From contig CAJTCH010000013.1 in NCBI GenBank assembly GCA_910574715.1, forward strand, positions 1 to 64,000: 64,000 nt of DNA, in the 5' to 3' direction. Positions 1 through 9,430 of this stretch are shown piece after piece. The translations under genes and the position numbers were made by a program. Every line of letters begins with the position of its first letter. The stretch's first letter is position 1. This stretch comes from Lachnospiraceae bacterium. Lineage in GTDB: Bacteria > Bacillota > Clostridia > Lachnospirales > Lachnospiraceae. The notes under the pieces are model-generated. The model made no database searches and was not told the origin of the DNA. It worked only from the letters and a program-made list of their open reading frames with translations.

Positions 1-505
1 TGCCGAAATCTTCTCGGTCTAATCTTCCTAAAAACACATCAGAACATTGAAAGCGGTGTTGCAGCTCCGCTTTATTTGTCGATCCATCAAACCGACTGTG
101 AATAGTAACCGCAAGTTGCAGTATCTCGAACTTATCCATATACCGTGTAATCTGTCCCAACTTGCCTGCGTTGAATCCGATGAAATAATCCTCCCATTCA
201 TCATAACGATTATCGAGAAACTCAATAGTCTTATCATCACAGGTCAATAGAAAAGGCTTCTCTAAAAACTTCCCTGCAAATCTCTCCATGAGAACCTTAT
301 ATCCATCATCTACTGTTTCAACTCTTATGTACTCTTTTGAATACTTACTATATGAGGAGATGTCGGTTTTGCTTTTTTCAGCGATTACTATTACTTTCTT
401 ATCCATACTCCCAATTGATCTTACAAGCCCTAGCGGATTATAATGATCCATAGCAAATACAATGAACTCATGTTTTTTTAATCTTTTTACCATATCGTTT
501 GTCAT
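1..505 (-). CDS. ATP-grasp-like protein, N-terminal part (runs off window)
   Basis: An open frame runs from ATG at 505, behind an AAGGGAGT ribosome binding site, to the left edge without a stop, giving 168 residues. The start (FIVFAMDHYNPLGLVRSIG) and the later GQITRYMDKFE stretch look like the pre-ATP-grasp lobe and substrate-lobe entry of carboxylate-amine ligase-type ATP-grasp proteins common in capsule loci. The catalytic ATP-grasp part would lie outside the window. It is the last visible gene of the polysaccharide cassette, 14 bases after the WbqC-like gene. The family call rests on short motifs only, so it is tentative. Confidence 0.5.
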   Translation of the reverse strand, partial: MTNDMVKRLKKHEFIVFAMDHYNPLGLVRSIGSMDKKVIVIAEKSKTDISSYSKYSKEYIRVETVDDGYKVLMERFAGKFLEKPFLLTCDDKTIEFLDNRYDEWEDYFIGFNAGKLGQITRYMDKFEILQLAVTIHSRFDGSTNKAELQHRFQCSDVFLGRLDREDFG

Positions 506-519
506 TTTTCTGACTCCCT

Positions 520-1239
520 TCATATGTTTGATAAATCATCATTACCTTTCATCAATACGTTCTTCCCTTCATTCCACCCACAATTCATAAAGAGATCTAT
601 TGCTGAAAGTTTGCTTTCAAACTGTTCGGTTTTACGTTGCGGATATACAGGATGAATATAATCATTGTATTTCACTATGATGCCTGCATTTAAGAAATGC
701 TCTATATTAAGATAATTTCTACCACTTGGTCCAGCAATATATACGTCAGCCTTCATTTCCTTACAAATATCAAAAATTAAATCTGATTTTGCACTACTAA
801 GATTTAGCTTACTTGATCGCACAAACTGTGGATGTAAATCCAGTTTTTCCGCGAAGTTCTTTATAATAGCAATATTTATATCGCACAAATAGGGAGTCTC
901 TGTCAGAATTGCTTCTTCAAGAGTCGGATATACATCTTTGAAATAAGGATGCTTACTGTAGCTCATTTGGATAGTTCTCAAATATTTCATTTTCCACTTT
1001 GCATTTGCTCTACCAGTATCTATCTCTGTGTGTGCCAAATCACTATCCATATGTCCTTTAACAGAAGTTGGCACGTTTATCCATTGAACCCCATTAGAAC
1101 CCAAGATTTTATTTCGATTCTGAAAATAGTTTTTTCGGAACTGAACACTATCCAGAAAAACAAAAACTTCCGCTTTCGACATCTTGTTGAAAAAGCCTAA
1201 CCATGGTAAATGCTCAGGCTGATGAATTGTTAATATCAC
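520..1239 (-). CDS. WbqC family protein
   Basis: A 239-residue protein beginning MILTIHQPEHLPWLGFF, the hallmark opening of WbqC-like proteins (IHQPxYxPWxGFF), with the conserved FLDxVQFxKxxFQNRNxI segment just after. These proteins occur in O-antigen and capsule loci and are thought to help build acylated amino sugars; the exact reaction is not settled. The start is GTG at 1239 behind AAGGAATT. It follows the PIG-L deacetylase with about 145 bases between, which hold no evident gene. Coupling to a deacetylase suggests work on an N-acyl sugar, which is inference. Confidence 0.85.
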   Translation of the reverse strand: MILTIHQPEHLPWLGFFNKMSKAEVFVFLDSVQFRKNYFQNRNKILGSNGVQWINVPTSVKGHMDSDLAHTEIDTGRANAKWKMKYLRTIQMSYSKHPYFKDVYPTLEEAILTETPYLCDINIAIIKNFAEKLDLHPQFVRSSKLNLSSAKSDLIFDICKEMKADVYIAGPSGRNYLNIEHFLNAGIIVKYNDYIHPVYPQRKTEQFESKLSAIDLFMNCGWNEGKNVLMKGNDDLSNI

Positions 1240-1384
1240 ATTTAATTCCTTCTTCGTTTATAATTTATTAATTCCCTACAAGAATTAAGCAAACCTGACA
1301 ACTCTCCAATGTATAACATATTATTGAAGTTCCTTAACCTCATTCTTATACTAACTTTTGATTTCAATCCTTATGCCCTTTGAA

Positions 1385-2047
1385 TCACAGGCTGAATCCA
1401 GAATCAAAACCTGCCTCAATACGAAGCACTTCAAAAGCCTCCGCATATTTTTTTCCTATTTCGTAACCACGGAAGCCGCACCGCGCATGAACACCAGCAA
1501 CCCAATCTTCTCCGCCAAACTTGTTATATTCTGATTTATGCTCACGAAGAGCCGATATCTTCTTTTCAATACTTGATCCAATATCCACATACATCTGAGG
1601 CCGAAAAGCAACATAGGAGCGCCCAGAAGGCGAAATTGGTTCATAAAAAAAAACTGTATTCCTTCTCCTTGCCGCTGCAACAGTTGCATTACTAACACCT
1701 GAGTGTGCTTGATGCGTATCAAACGGATGATGTGTAAAGATAATATCAGAATCATAATCTGCAATGCATACATCAATAGCATTAACTACATCTGATCTCC
1801 ATGGGATATCTTTAGTTGGAAAATTCAAAATTTCTATATTTTGAATTCCCAATGTTTGAAGAGCTTTTGTTCCTTCTTCCACAGCAACCTCATCTAAGCG
1901 TTGCATTTTTCCATCTTTATTTGTATAGCCTGATTTACTCATGATTAGAACCTTTACATCATGACCATTATCAACAGCCTTAGCCAATGTTCCTCCACAT
2001 GCAATTTCAATATCATCTAAATGCGCACCTACCGCTAATATTTTCAC
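1385..2047 (-). CDS. PIG-L/LmbE family deacetylase
   Basis: A 220-residue protein with the PIG-L zinc motif near the N terminus (AHLDDIEIACGGTL, the AHPDD motif with Leu for Pro) and a second metal/catalytic segment HHPFDTHQAHSGV around residues 115-127. The family removes N-acetyl groups from sugar substrates such as GlcNAc derivatives. It starts at GTG 2047, behind AGAGGAAAAAGAC, and overlaps the stop of the glycosyltransferase gene by four bases (GTGA), so the two are translationally coupled. It probably deacetylates a precursor or the nascent glycan before re-acylation or decoration. Confidence 0.88.
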   Translation of the reverse strand: MKILAVGAHLDDIEIACGGTLAKAVDNGHDVKVLIMSKSGYTNKDGKMQRLDEVAVEEGTKALQTLGIQNIEILNFPTKDIPWRSDVVNAIDVCIADYDSDIIFTHHPFDTHQAHSGVSNATVAAARRRNTVFFYEPISPSGRSYVAFRPQMYVDIGSSIEKKISALREHKSEYNKFGGEDWVAGVHARCGFRGYEIGKKYAEAFEVLRIEAGFDSGFSL

Positions 2048-3192
2048 GTCTTTTTCCTCTTTTCTATTTCTTCATCTGCAACTCTATATATGGTTCTCAT
2101 CTCTTCTTGCACTTCCGAAAGCCTGTATTTCAATAGATTTTGGTAATTTGTTTCCACCATCTGAGTTTTTTCTTCACTTGTTAAATTCGCTATTTCCTTT
2201 ATTATAGACACTAGTTCATTCGGCGAATCAGTTGGAAAATAGCTATCCTTTGTAATTACTGTGTCTACATTACCCCTAACTTTCGAACATGCAATTGGAA
2301 TTTTCGCCGCAACAGCCTCCATCAATGCAACTGATAAGCCTTCAAAGAGTGAGGGAAAAACATATATGTCCGTTGCCTGAAGAAGTTCTGGAATATCCCT
2401 ACGATACCCAAGTATTTTCACACATTTTTCCAATCCATTTGTTCTGATAAAATCTTTATGAGATTCCATCAATGTTCCATCTCCAGCAATACAAAAAATA
2501 TATCCTTCATTGCCTAAAGATTTCATTGCCTCTAAAACTTCGATATGGTTTTTGTCTCTATCTAGCTCTCCAACAGAGAACAATAAGGTCTCATTATCGG
2601 CAATATTTAATTCATTCCTTTTTTCTTCTCGACATGCATTTTCCATTCTGAACTTATCTATATCAATTCCCACACCATGAATACGTCTGGTATTTTTTGC
2701 ATAAAACTTATTTGTTGCAAGAGAATAGTCTTCTCCATTAATAGTAATCAATATATCCGTATATCTTGACAGCCATTTCTCAACAGGATAAAAGAATAGC
2801 CAGTTCTTCATTGGTGCTCCCTTGAAAAAGTGAAATCCATGGGCTGTATATATTATTTGAGTAACTTTCTCTTTGTGAGCAGCCATTCGCCCTAACACTC
2901 CTCCTACCGGAGTGTGAGAATGGACTATGTCAAAAGCTTCTTCACCAATCAGTTTTTTAAGTGATTTATATGCTTTAATATTAGCTTTGTTAAAAGGACT
3001 TCTGGCAAACTCAATATGATGATTTATTATTCCCATCTCTTCAAATTCTTTAATTTTTTTAGGATCATTAAACCAATTATAATTGGCTGCACAATGAACT
3101 TCATACCCCATCTCCTGCAGAATGCAAATATCACTTTTTTCAAATGACGCTAAAAAACCAATAACAGTCGATACCATAAGAGCTTTCTTCAT
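2044..3192 (-). CDS. Glycosyltransferase family 4
   Basis: A 382-residue GT-B fold enzyme. The N-terminal acceptor domain has HSHTPVGGVLGRMAA, where the His-Ser-His-Thr-Pro segment is typical of GT4. The C-terminal donor domain has FSVGELDRDKNH and the EX7E-type region YVFPSLFEGLSVALMEAVAA around residues 283-302, expected to bind the nucleotide sugar. It ends overlapping the PIG-L start and begins overlapping the pyruvyl transferase stop by ATGA, showing a tightly coupled trio. It is a cytoplasmic or membrane-associated enzyme adding one sugar of the repeat unit; the sugar cannot be read from sequence. Confidence 0.92.
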   Translation of the reverse strand: MKKALMVSTVIGFLASFEKSDICILQEMGYEVHCAANYNWFNDPKKIKEFEEMGIINHHIEFARSPFNKANIKAYKSLKKLIGEEAFDIVHSHTPVGGVLGRMAAHKEKVTQIIYTAHGFHFFKGAPMKNWLFFYPVEKWLSRYTDILITINGEDYSLATNKFYAKNTRRIHGVGIDIDKFRMENACREEKRNELNIADNETLLFSVGELDRDKNHIEVLEAMKSLGNEGYIFCIAGDGTLMESHKDFIRTNGLEKCVKILGYRRDIPELLQATDIYVFPSLFEGLSVALMEAVAAKIPIACSKVRGNVDTVITKDSYFPTDSPNELVSIIKEIANLTSEEKTQMVETNYQNLLKYRLSEVQEEMRTIYRVADEEIEKRKKT

Positions 3193-4310
3193 GCTTTACT
3201 TTCCAATTCTTTTTTTAAATATAAAATTGACTTATTCCTATAATCATTTAACACGTCATTGACTTTATCATAATTGATTCTCCCTTTATTTAAAACATTT
3301 TTTTCTCCCACAACATGAATTCTATCTAACAAACCAAAATCTTTACATCTGTCATACACTCTGCTATTTCTACCAGATGATGGATCACCTTCAATAAATG
3401 AAATAAACTCCTTCTGAAAATTAACAGAAAATGCCATTCCATGAAATGAGTTTGTTATTATATATTCCGCATCCAAGAATAAACCTATCCACTCTTCGAC
3501 TGTAGGTACATATGTTGTTTTCCCCCAAAGCACCGATGTTAATCCACGACATATTTTGACTATGGGCAAACCTGTTTCCTGTGACAATGTCTTAGCACAT
3601 TTAAGGGCTTCCGAATCATTCTCCTTGCTTTGCATTAAATAACACAAAATATACTTTTCTCCTTTACCCTTATGATTGTGATTAGCAACATTATCCCAAT
3701 CTTCTCTATTAAGCAAAAAAGTTGGATCCAATACGGAAATTGCATCTTGTCTTCCTGAAAGGGCTCGAACTACATTAACACCACTACCTTCGCGTACTGA
3801 AAGCGTATTAAATCTGTTCAACTGAGAAGAAATAAAGTCTTTTTCTTCTGGTTTCATCATATTAATGGTTCGACCAAAACTTGCAGCATATGATATCTTT
3901 TTGTGTTTATCATCCACAAAACTAAGGAAGTATGAATCATCATAATAATTTAAATCACATGCCCAGACTTGATCAGAACCTGCAATAAAGATATCATACC
4001 CAGAGTTTAACTCCTTCAAATCCTCTGGCTTATTATAATGACGAGTAAGATTCATATGACTATAGAATGGCATCATTTTATCCATCATTATTCTCATCAG
4101 AGGATACTGAAACTTCTTAAATAACCAGTACACATTACTCATTCCAGTAGGCTTTCCAAAGAAGGTGAACTTATGACGAAACTCATCATTCATATAGTCA
4201 ATGAGATAACAATCATGGCCAAGTTTTTCAATCACCCTTTGCAAAGCGTACGCTTGAAGGATGCCTCCATAATTTGGAGAATCTTTTAGAGTTATTACCG
4301 CAACTTTCAT
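3189..4310 (-). CDS. Polysaccharide pyruvyl transferase family protein
   Basis: A 373-residue protein opening with MKVAVITLKDSPNYGGILQA, the N-terminal signature of the CsaB/WcaK pyruvyl transferase family, and carrying the later ITNSFHGMAFS segment (SFHG motif). The family adds ketal pyruvate to sugars from phosphoenolpyruvate, which gives the glycan a negative charge. I chose ATG 4310 because AAAGGAG lies seven bases upstream; an in-frame ATG nine codons earlier lacks such a site. It couples by ATGA to the GT4 gene downstream. Confidence 0.87.
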   Translation of the reverse strand: MKVAVITLKDSPNYGGILQAYALQRVIEKLGHDCYLIDYMNDEFRHKFTFFGKPTGMSNVYWLFKKFQYPLMRIMMDKMMPFYSHMNLTRHYNKPEDLKELNSGYDIFIAGSDQVWACDLNYYDDSYFLSFVDDKHKKISYAASFGRTINMMKPEEKDFISSQLNRFNTLSVREGSGVNVVRALSGRQDAISVLDPTFLLNREDWDNVANHNHKGKGEKYILCYLMQSKENDSEALKCAKTLSQETGLPIVKICRGLTSVLWGKTTYVPTVEEWIGLFLDAEYIITNSFHGMAFSVNFQKEFISFIEGDPSSGRNSRVYDRCKDFGLLDRIHVVGEKNVLNKGRINYDKVNDVLNDYRNKSILYLKKELESKA

Positions 4311-4352
4311 GAACTGCTCCTTTTCTATAATACGCATGGAACAGTTTTATCC

Positions 4353-5206
4353 TCACCACTCTATGTGGTTCAACCCAACTCTTCGCATTTCATCTGGCGG
4401 TAACACTTTATAGTCCTCACCGTAGTGTTGTTGCAAATATTCTTCTGCCTTTCCAAATGTAGTTACTTCTAATCCCTCGAAGGTTACCGTTCTTAATGGT
4501 TCTACCCATTCTTCATCAAGAACAACCTTTGACGCAGACCAAATTACATACACATTCCGGTCAAATGCAGTATTATGCTTAGAGTATTTCATTTCTTCAG
4601 CACGTTTTCTCTTAGCTTTTTCCAGCTTTTCTTTTAGCTGTCCATCTTGAATTCGAGACTCATATTCTTCCTTAGTTAACCCGCCAGCATCAAATCTTCT
4701 GTTTAAATAATCAATAGCTTCCTGCGCTACCATCACCGGAACATAAGCAGCTTTTGACTTTACTATTTTGTACAGATCGATCCACACACCATTTTCCTTA
4801 AATTTCGATGCATCAGGATATGTATGAGAACGCTGGTCACGGACTTTCATCCATCCAAGATAATAATTGGGGTCTGTCTTTACGCACTGAAGAACTGCTC
4901 CATCTGATAATCCAGTTTCTTCATTTGTTAGGCAGTCTACTGCCCTTTCATAGTCTTCTTCGAAAATACAAACATCGAAGTCATCATCCCATGGAATGAA
5001 GTGCCCATACCCCCCCCCCCAATTGCTCCCAGAAGGGTTCCTCCACATATCATGTATCTGATGCTATTTGCTTCAAAAATACATTTGACTTGCTTGAACA
5101 TCTCAAGTGTTCGTTGGTGAAGATAGTCGAGAGCAGATGAATCAAGAACGGAATAGTGGTATCCCTTATAAGCTCGCGACTTCTCCAGATAATCATTTTT
5201 TGACAT
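4353..5206 (-). pseudogene. LicD family phosphotransferase, frame broken at an 11-G run (possibly phase-variable)
   Basis: Two overlapping frames together make one LicD-type protein. The first (ATG 5206, AGGAG nine bases upstream) carries the CGGTLLGAI motif and ends soon after. The second carries HFIPWDDDFDVCIFEEDYER and the rest to the stop at 4353. Both motifs normally sit side by side in one polypeptide. They are separated by an uninterrupted run of 11 G on the coding strand (5010-5020). With 9 or 12 G the frame is continuous (GAI, glycines, YGHFIPWDDD); with 11 it shifts into a short dead end. LicD proteins transfer phosphocholine or related phospho-groups to surface glycans. Either the run is a slipped-strand switch in the off state, or the base count is an error. 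Confidence 0.8.
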
Positions 5207-5218
5207 ATCATTATTCTC

Positions 5219-5989
5219 CTATATATACTCTCCGGCAGTCAGTCTAAACGTACTGCCCGTCATCATTGCACTTGCATCCGACATCAGATATATCAACGCC
5301 TCCATATAATCATTGCGTTCACACATACGGCCCATCGGCAATATTTCAGCTGCTCGCTTTCTGAGTTCTGCTTCATTCTCACCTTGGCTAATTCTCAAAC
5401 TAACTTCACCTTCTGTTGGCGTCCAACCGAGTGTTAGATAATTACAGCGTATTTGTTCTGTTGCATATTGGTGGGCAATATGTTCATTAAGAATTCTTAA
5501 TACACCTTTAGTCATAGCATAAGCAGCTCTGTCCTTCTGTCCGCCCCACGCATGTGCGGATCCCGTAAGGATAATACTACCGCCACCATTCAAACGCATA
5601 TAATTCACAGCAACCTGACAACAGAAAAAAGCAGCCTTATAATTTACATTCGTCACCCAGTCAAAAGTTTCTTCGTCACAAGTGTCAAGTGGACTAACCG
5701 GAGTCACACCAGCATAGTTAAAGAACCCATCTATTTTTCCGAACTTTTCAAAACCTTTATTAAACAAATTCTTGCAATCTTCAACTCTCAAAAGATCGGT
5801 GTAGACAAATAAGCCATCCGAGCCAAAAGTTCTGATGTTCCTAACAGCCTCTTTTCCTGCCTTCTCATCACGACCACCTATAACAACTTTAGCGCCCTCA
5901 CGTCCGGCAACTTCGGCAAAAGCGCGACCAACGCCCTTTGTACCGCCGGATATGACTATCACTTTATCTTTTAAACGTCTAAATTCCAC
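5219..5989 (-). CDS. Short-chain dehydrogenase/reductase (SDR)
   Basis: A 256-residue classical SDR. The nucleotide-binding loop is SGGTKGVGRAFAEVA (TGxxxGxG type, residues about 14-28), the substrate-side NYAG motif appears as FNYAGVTPV, and the catalytic Tyr-Lys pair is in YAMTK after a GSAHAWGG strand carrying the Ser. It should oxidise or reduce a hydroxyl/keto group using NAD(P)H in the cytoplasm. Its place between the ATP-grasp gene and licD suggests it makes the small molecule or sugar used in glycan decoration, for example a ribitol-like or amino-alcohol unit, but the substrate is unknown. Confidence 0.9.
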   Translation of the reverse strand: MEFRRLKDKVIVISGGTKGVGRAFAEVAGREGAKVVIGGRDEKAGKEAVRNIRTFGSDGLFVYTDLLRVEDCKNLFNKGFEKFGKIDGFFNYAGVTPVSPLDTCDEETFDWVTNVNYKAAFFCCQVAVNYMRLNGGGSIILTGSAHAWGGQKDRAAYAMTKGVLRILNEHIAHQYATEQIRCNYLTLGWTPTEGEVSLRISQGENEAELRKRAAEILPMGRMCERNDYMEALIYLMSDASAMMTGSTFRLTAGEYI

Positions 5990-6074
5990 GCTTCATCTCC
6001 TCCCTTCTTTAGCATTTGATATCATCTGCAATTTACTCAATCACCATAATCTGCAATAGAGTATTTAGAGAAGA

Positions 6075-7376
6075 TTATTTCAGCTTCAAGGCTTTATTAA
6101 CATCGAAGCCCTTAAGGAGCATATTGTTACCAGATTCGTCAAAAACTTTCACCGTATTCATGTAATACTTCAATGCATCTGCCAATTCCATCTTGCTATT
6201 GCAGATGAGATACATACGGGTCAGCACCTGCTTTTCATTACCTATCCACTCGTGAAGGACTGTATCACCCTCTTGTAGACGCTGAATATTAGCTACTATT
6301 CTTTCATCCTTATTCAATTCATCAAGACCAACAATCTTATTAATCTTTCCTTCTTTCAGAAGAAACCAAAGTGTGGCTGCCCACTTGCCACGTAGCTTTG
6401 TATCATCTTCCGTTTTGAGATCTATGTCTCCCTCAGAACCTGTGAGTGCAAATCTGATGAGCATCTCGCGCTGATCAAATCCATGAATAGCTTTCATAAG
6501 AAGATGAGGTGCTTCGCCTTGGAGACGGAAACCTGTGTCATATACATAGAACTCACCATTCTCATAGAATCCAGAAAGCATCAGTATACCATTTTTAATA
6601 CCAATCTCTTTAAAGAGACGGAGCGCATTGGGATGCATACGCTCAAAATACTCATCAAGATGCTTGGATGGATATGTACCTCCAAGACATACACGGCTAA
6701 GTCCCCGCTGCTCATCTGTAGTATAACGATCATAGATACAAGATGCGGAACAATATCCATCCTTAAAGGTATAGTACATGCCCATATCATCGCTCTGCAT
6801 GTACTTCTCAACGATAAAACGTTTCGAGTGAGATGCATTCAGCGCAATCTCAACCCCTTTCCTTAGCTCTTCCTCATTATAAGCAACTGTCATACCGACA
6901 CCGCCACCATTATCAACAGGTTTAACCATTACCGGATATACAATCTTGTCCAAATCTTCTTTTCTCATCTCTGCATCAAGATAAAACTCTGGAATCCCAT
7001 GAACACCATAACGCTCACATGTAGATTTGAAGACATCCTTAAAACTGAAGACATCTACAATTTCCTGCGTCGCATAGCAAGGAAGATCCAAGGCTTCGCA
7101 TACTTTGCAATACATCGGCACAAGGATATCGGCAACACCGACAAGAACTCCATCTACCTGCTCCTCTGTGGCGATTTTAATAACTGCTCCGGTATCCAGA
7201 CCTTCATATGTATACTTCTTCCATGCATAATTCTTTGCAGGATCACTATCACGAGCAGATGCAACGATGGTCCTGATTCCCATATTATTTGCCATCTCGA
7301 CCAATGGAATGGTTTCAGAATTACCGCCCAAAATCAACAGTTTATTGCCTTCAAATTCTCTAACTTCCTTGTTCAT
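6075..7376 (-). CDS. ATP-grasp domain protein (carboxylate-amine ligase type)
   Basis: A 433-residue protein. It begins with a Rossmann-like pre-ATP-grasp lobe (KLLILGGNSETIPLVEMANNMG) and continues with the ATP-grasp core: YPVMVKPVDNGGGVGMTVA, where the Lys and Gly-rich loop bind ATP, the hinge RFIVEKYM, and DTGFRLQGEAPHLLMKA, with metal-binding acidic and Arg residues. Such enzymes join a carboxylate to an amine or another nucleophile through an acyl phosphate. Together with the SDR and MBL-fold genes it may make an amide-linked substituent of the glycan. The true substrate cannot be inferred. Confidence 0.87.
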   Translation of the reverse strand: MNKEVREFEGNKLLILGGNSETIPLVEMANNMGIRTIVASARDSDPAKNYAWKKYTYEGLDTGAVIKIATEEQVDGVLVGVADILVPMYCKVCEALDLPCYATQEIVDVFSFKDVFKSTCERYGVHGIPEFYLDAEMRKEDLDKIVYPVMVKPVDNGGGVGMTVAYNEEELRKGVEIALNASHSKRFIVEKYMQSDDMGMYYTFKDGYCSASCIYDRYTTDEQRGLSRVCLGGTYPSKHLDEYFERMHPNALRLFKEIGIKNGILMLSGFYENGEFYVYDTGFRLQGEAPHLLMKAIHGFDQREMLIRFALTGSEGDIDLKTEDDTKLRGKWAATLWFLLKEGKINKIVGLDELNKDERIVANIQRLQEGDTVLHEWIGNEKQVLTRMYLICNSKMELADALKYYMNTVKVFDESGNNMLLKGFDVNKALKLK

Positions 7377-7417
7377 CTTCTATTCCTTTCTACACACTTT
7401 AGAGTCCAACCCATTTA

Positions 7418-8173
7418 TCAAAATCTGTATACTTCACCTTGCTGCATGATAAGCGCTGATAAATTCTTTTCATTCATGATTTCATAAAATTTCTTCAAAT
7501 CCCCGCCATGAGATGCGAACATTCCATAATGGCATGGGATCGTGACAGTTGGATGGAGAACCTCTGCTAACTCAGCAGTTTCATCACATCCCATGTTGCC
7601 AAACATTCCATTGATCGGACTGATCAACACATCTAATGTCTGCGGTATTTCGTTCACCCGATCAAGTCTCAAACAACTATCTCCCACTTCATATATAGTC
7701 TTTCCATCAACTTTTACAACAACACCAACTGCATCAAGAACACCTTGTCCATGATCACAGTTGACGAACTTGATATCGAAGTCTCCAACATCATGCTGAT
7801 CACCAGGTTTTACATAAATGATATTATCACTGTAATAATCCATTAGAAGTTGCTTGTTCAGCCTTTCGCAACCAGCAGAACAGAATAGCCTGCTTCCTTT
7901 ACTCACCATCTCAGGTACTACATCAATATCATAGTGATCAAGGTGCGGGTGAGTAGCGATAACTACATCAAAAGTCAAATCTGAGGCTCTCAATATCTGA
8001 GGTAGTAACCTCTTAAAACCTTTATGTCTCTCTAATCTTTCAACACAGTTAGACAAATATAGATCAATTGCAAGCAGCTGACCGCTATGGCTTTTCACTA
8101 TGAATCCTGCTTGACCTGTTGCAAATATGCATGGTCCGGGTGTAGTTATTACTTTCATTGCAAAATCATACAT
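7418..8173 (-). CDS. MBL-fold metallo-hydrolase
   Basis: A 251-residue protein with the metallo-beta-lactamase metal motif ATHPHLDHYDID around residues 73-84 (HxHxDH), a second metal ligand in the NCDHGQG region and another His in IPCHYGMFASH near the C terminus. It resembles the UlaG/lactonase branch rather than beta-lactamases. It hydrolyses an ester, lactone or phosphodiester; the substrate is unknown. It starts at ATG 8173 behind GAGGA and overlaps the preceding GT2 gene by eight bases. An MBL hydrolase is an uncommon member of a capsule operon. Confidence 0.87.
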   Translation of the reverse strand: MYDFAMKVITTPGPCIFATGQAGFIVKSHSGQLLAIDLYLSNCVERLERHKGFKRLLPQILRASDLTFDVVIATHPHLDHYDIDVVPEMVSKGSRLFCSAGCERLNKQLLMDYYSDNIIYVKPGDQHDVGDFDIKFVNCDHGQGVLDAVGVVVKVDGKTIYEVGDSCLRLDRVNEIPQTLDVLISPINGMFGNMGCDETAELAEVLHPTVTIPCHYGMFASHGGDLKKFYEIMNEKNLSALIMQQGEVYRF

Positions 8174-9413
8174 GAGATAACATTCCTCTTTTATTTTTCT
8201 CTTCTTCTGTCTTTATTGCCTTCACATCAAGAAATCGGCCAAGTAACTGTTCCTTATCTTCTGGTACAGTTATAGTCAACATCTTTTCACGGCTCACGCC
8301 CAAATCTGCGAGTCGACTCAAAACGGTCTCTGCAACAGCTGAGTCAACTGAAGCAATCAAAATATAGTCAAATTGCTTACCTACAATGCTCTCCACCGGA
8401 TCAACATCTAGACAGCATCGTCTATATTCCCAATAATCGTCATCAATCCAAGCAACAATATCGCAGTGTCCTGACTCCAAAAACCTATTCACCAATTGTT
8501 GGCCAAAAGTACCCGCACTATAGATAACCACAGCCTTGTTATAGTAGGCCGCATCAAAGGTAGAGTAATCATCCTGCAGTAACCGACCACCTGAACGTAT
8601 TATAGCAATTGAAAGGACGTAATCAATCACTTGTGTCCTCAAGTTTAAGTCTGCATCTGTATCTTTGCTCCAATTGCTCATATATTCATACAAATACCGG
8701 AGCTTTTGTGCTTCTGTACCATATCCAGCACTCTGCTTTAGCATTGAGTCTTCACGCTGACGATAGTGATATGCCACATTATTAATCACAGCGACCTTTT
8801 TACACTTCATCAATGCCGGATAGATAACAGCTCCATCCTCACCGATTGATATTCTGCTATCAACACGAGATTGGGGATCAAATAATATATCTCGTTTAAA
8901 CAGCTTATTCCAGACATAAGTACTGATTCCGGGTCGATAGTAAGAACCATGGGATATCATCGATTTCCATAAATTTCTGAGATTCTCACCTTCGTATATT
9001 CCTAATGGTTCAGAATTCAGAAAACTTGCCGACTTTGAGAATAAATCCCGAGTAAATCCTGCGCATACGATATCGGTACCATTGGTATCCGCTACAGTAT
9101 ACAAATCTTCAATAAATCCAGAACCAACCCAATCATCACCATCAACATATGATATATATTCTCCATTAGACTGTTGAAGGCCTGCCTTTCGTGCAGAAAC
9201 TAATCCACCATTTGGTATATGAATGACCTTTATTCTATTGTCTTTTTTTGCATAAAGATCACATATTTCAGGACAGCGATCTTTACTCCCATCATCCACA
9301 AGGATTATTTCCAGCTTCTTGTATGTTTGATTGATAATACTTTCAATGCAAATTCCAATATACCGGTCAATCATGTAAATCGGAATTATTACACTTATTA
9401 ATGGGCTATCCAT
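8166..9413 (-). CDS. Glycosyltransferase family 2 with C-terminal nucleotide-binding-like domain
   Basis: A 415-residue protein. Residues 1-110 are a GT-A family 2 domain with SVIIPIYMIDRYIGICIESI, the LVDDGSKDRCPEIC donor site and the DGDDWV metal motif. After about residue 290 there is a second, Rossmann-like segment (AVVIYSAGTFGQQLVNRFLE, then WIDDDYWEYR) of the kind found fused to capsule GT2 enzymes. The start is ATG 9413 with CGGAGTG upstream; an upstream in-frame codon would overlap the sugar transferase gene and lacks a better site. It likely adds one residue to the lipid-linked repeat unit. Confidence 0.9.
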   Translation of the reverse strand: MDSPLISVIIPIYMIDRYIGICIESIINQTYKKLEIILVDDGSKDRCPEICDLYAKKDNRIKVIHIPNGGLVSARKAGLQQSNGEYISYVDGDDWVGSGFIEDLYTVADTNGTDIVCAGFTRDLFSKSASFLNSEPLGIYEGENLRNLWKSMISHGSYYRPGISTYVWNKLFKRDILFDPQSRVDSRISIGEDGAVIYPALMKCKKVAVINNVAYHYRQREDSMLKQSAGYGTEAQKLRYLYEYMSNWSKDTDADLNLRTQVIDYVLSIAIIRSGGRLLQDDYSTFDAAYYNKAVVIYSAGTFGQQLVNRFLESGHCDIVAWIDDDYWEYRRCCLDVDPVESIVGKQFDYILIASVDSAVAETVLSRLADLGVSREKMLTITVPEDKEQLLGRFLDVKAIKTEEEKNKRGMLSHV

Positions 9414-9430
9414 AATTCTTTCACTCCGAT

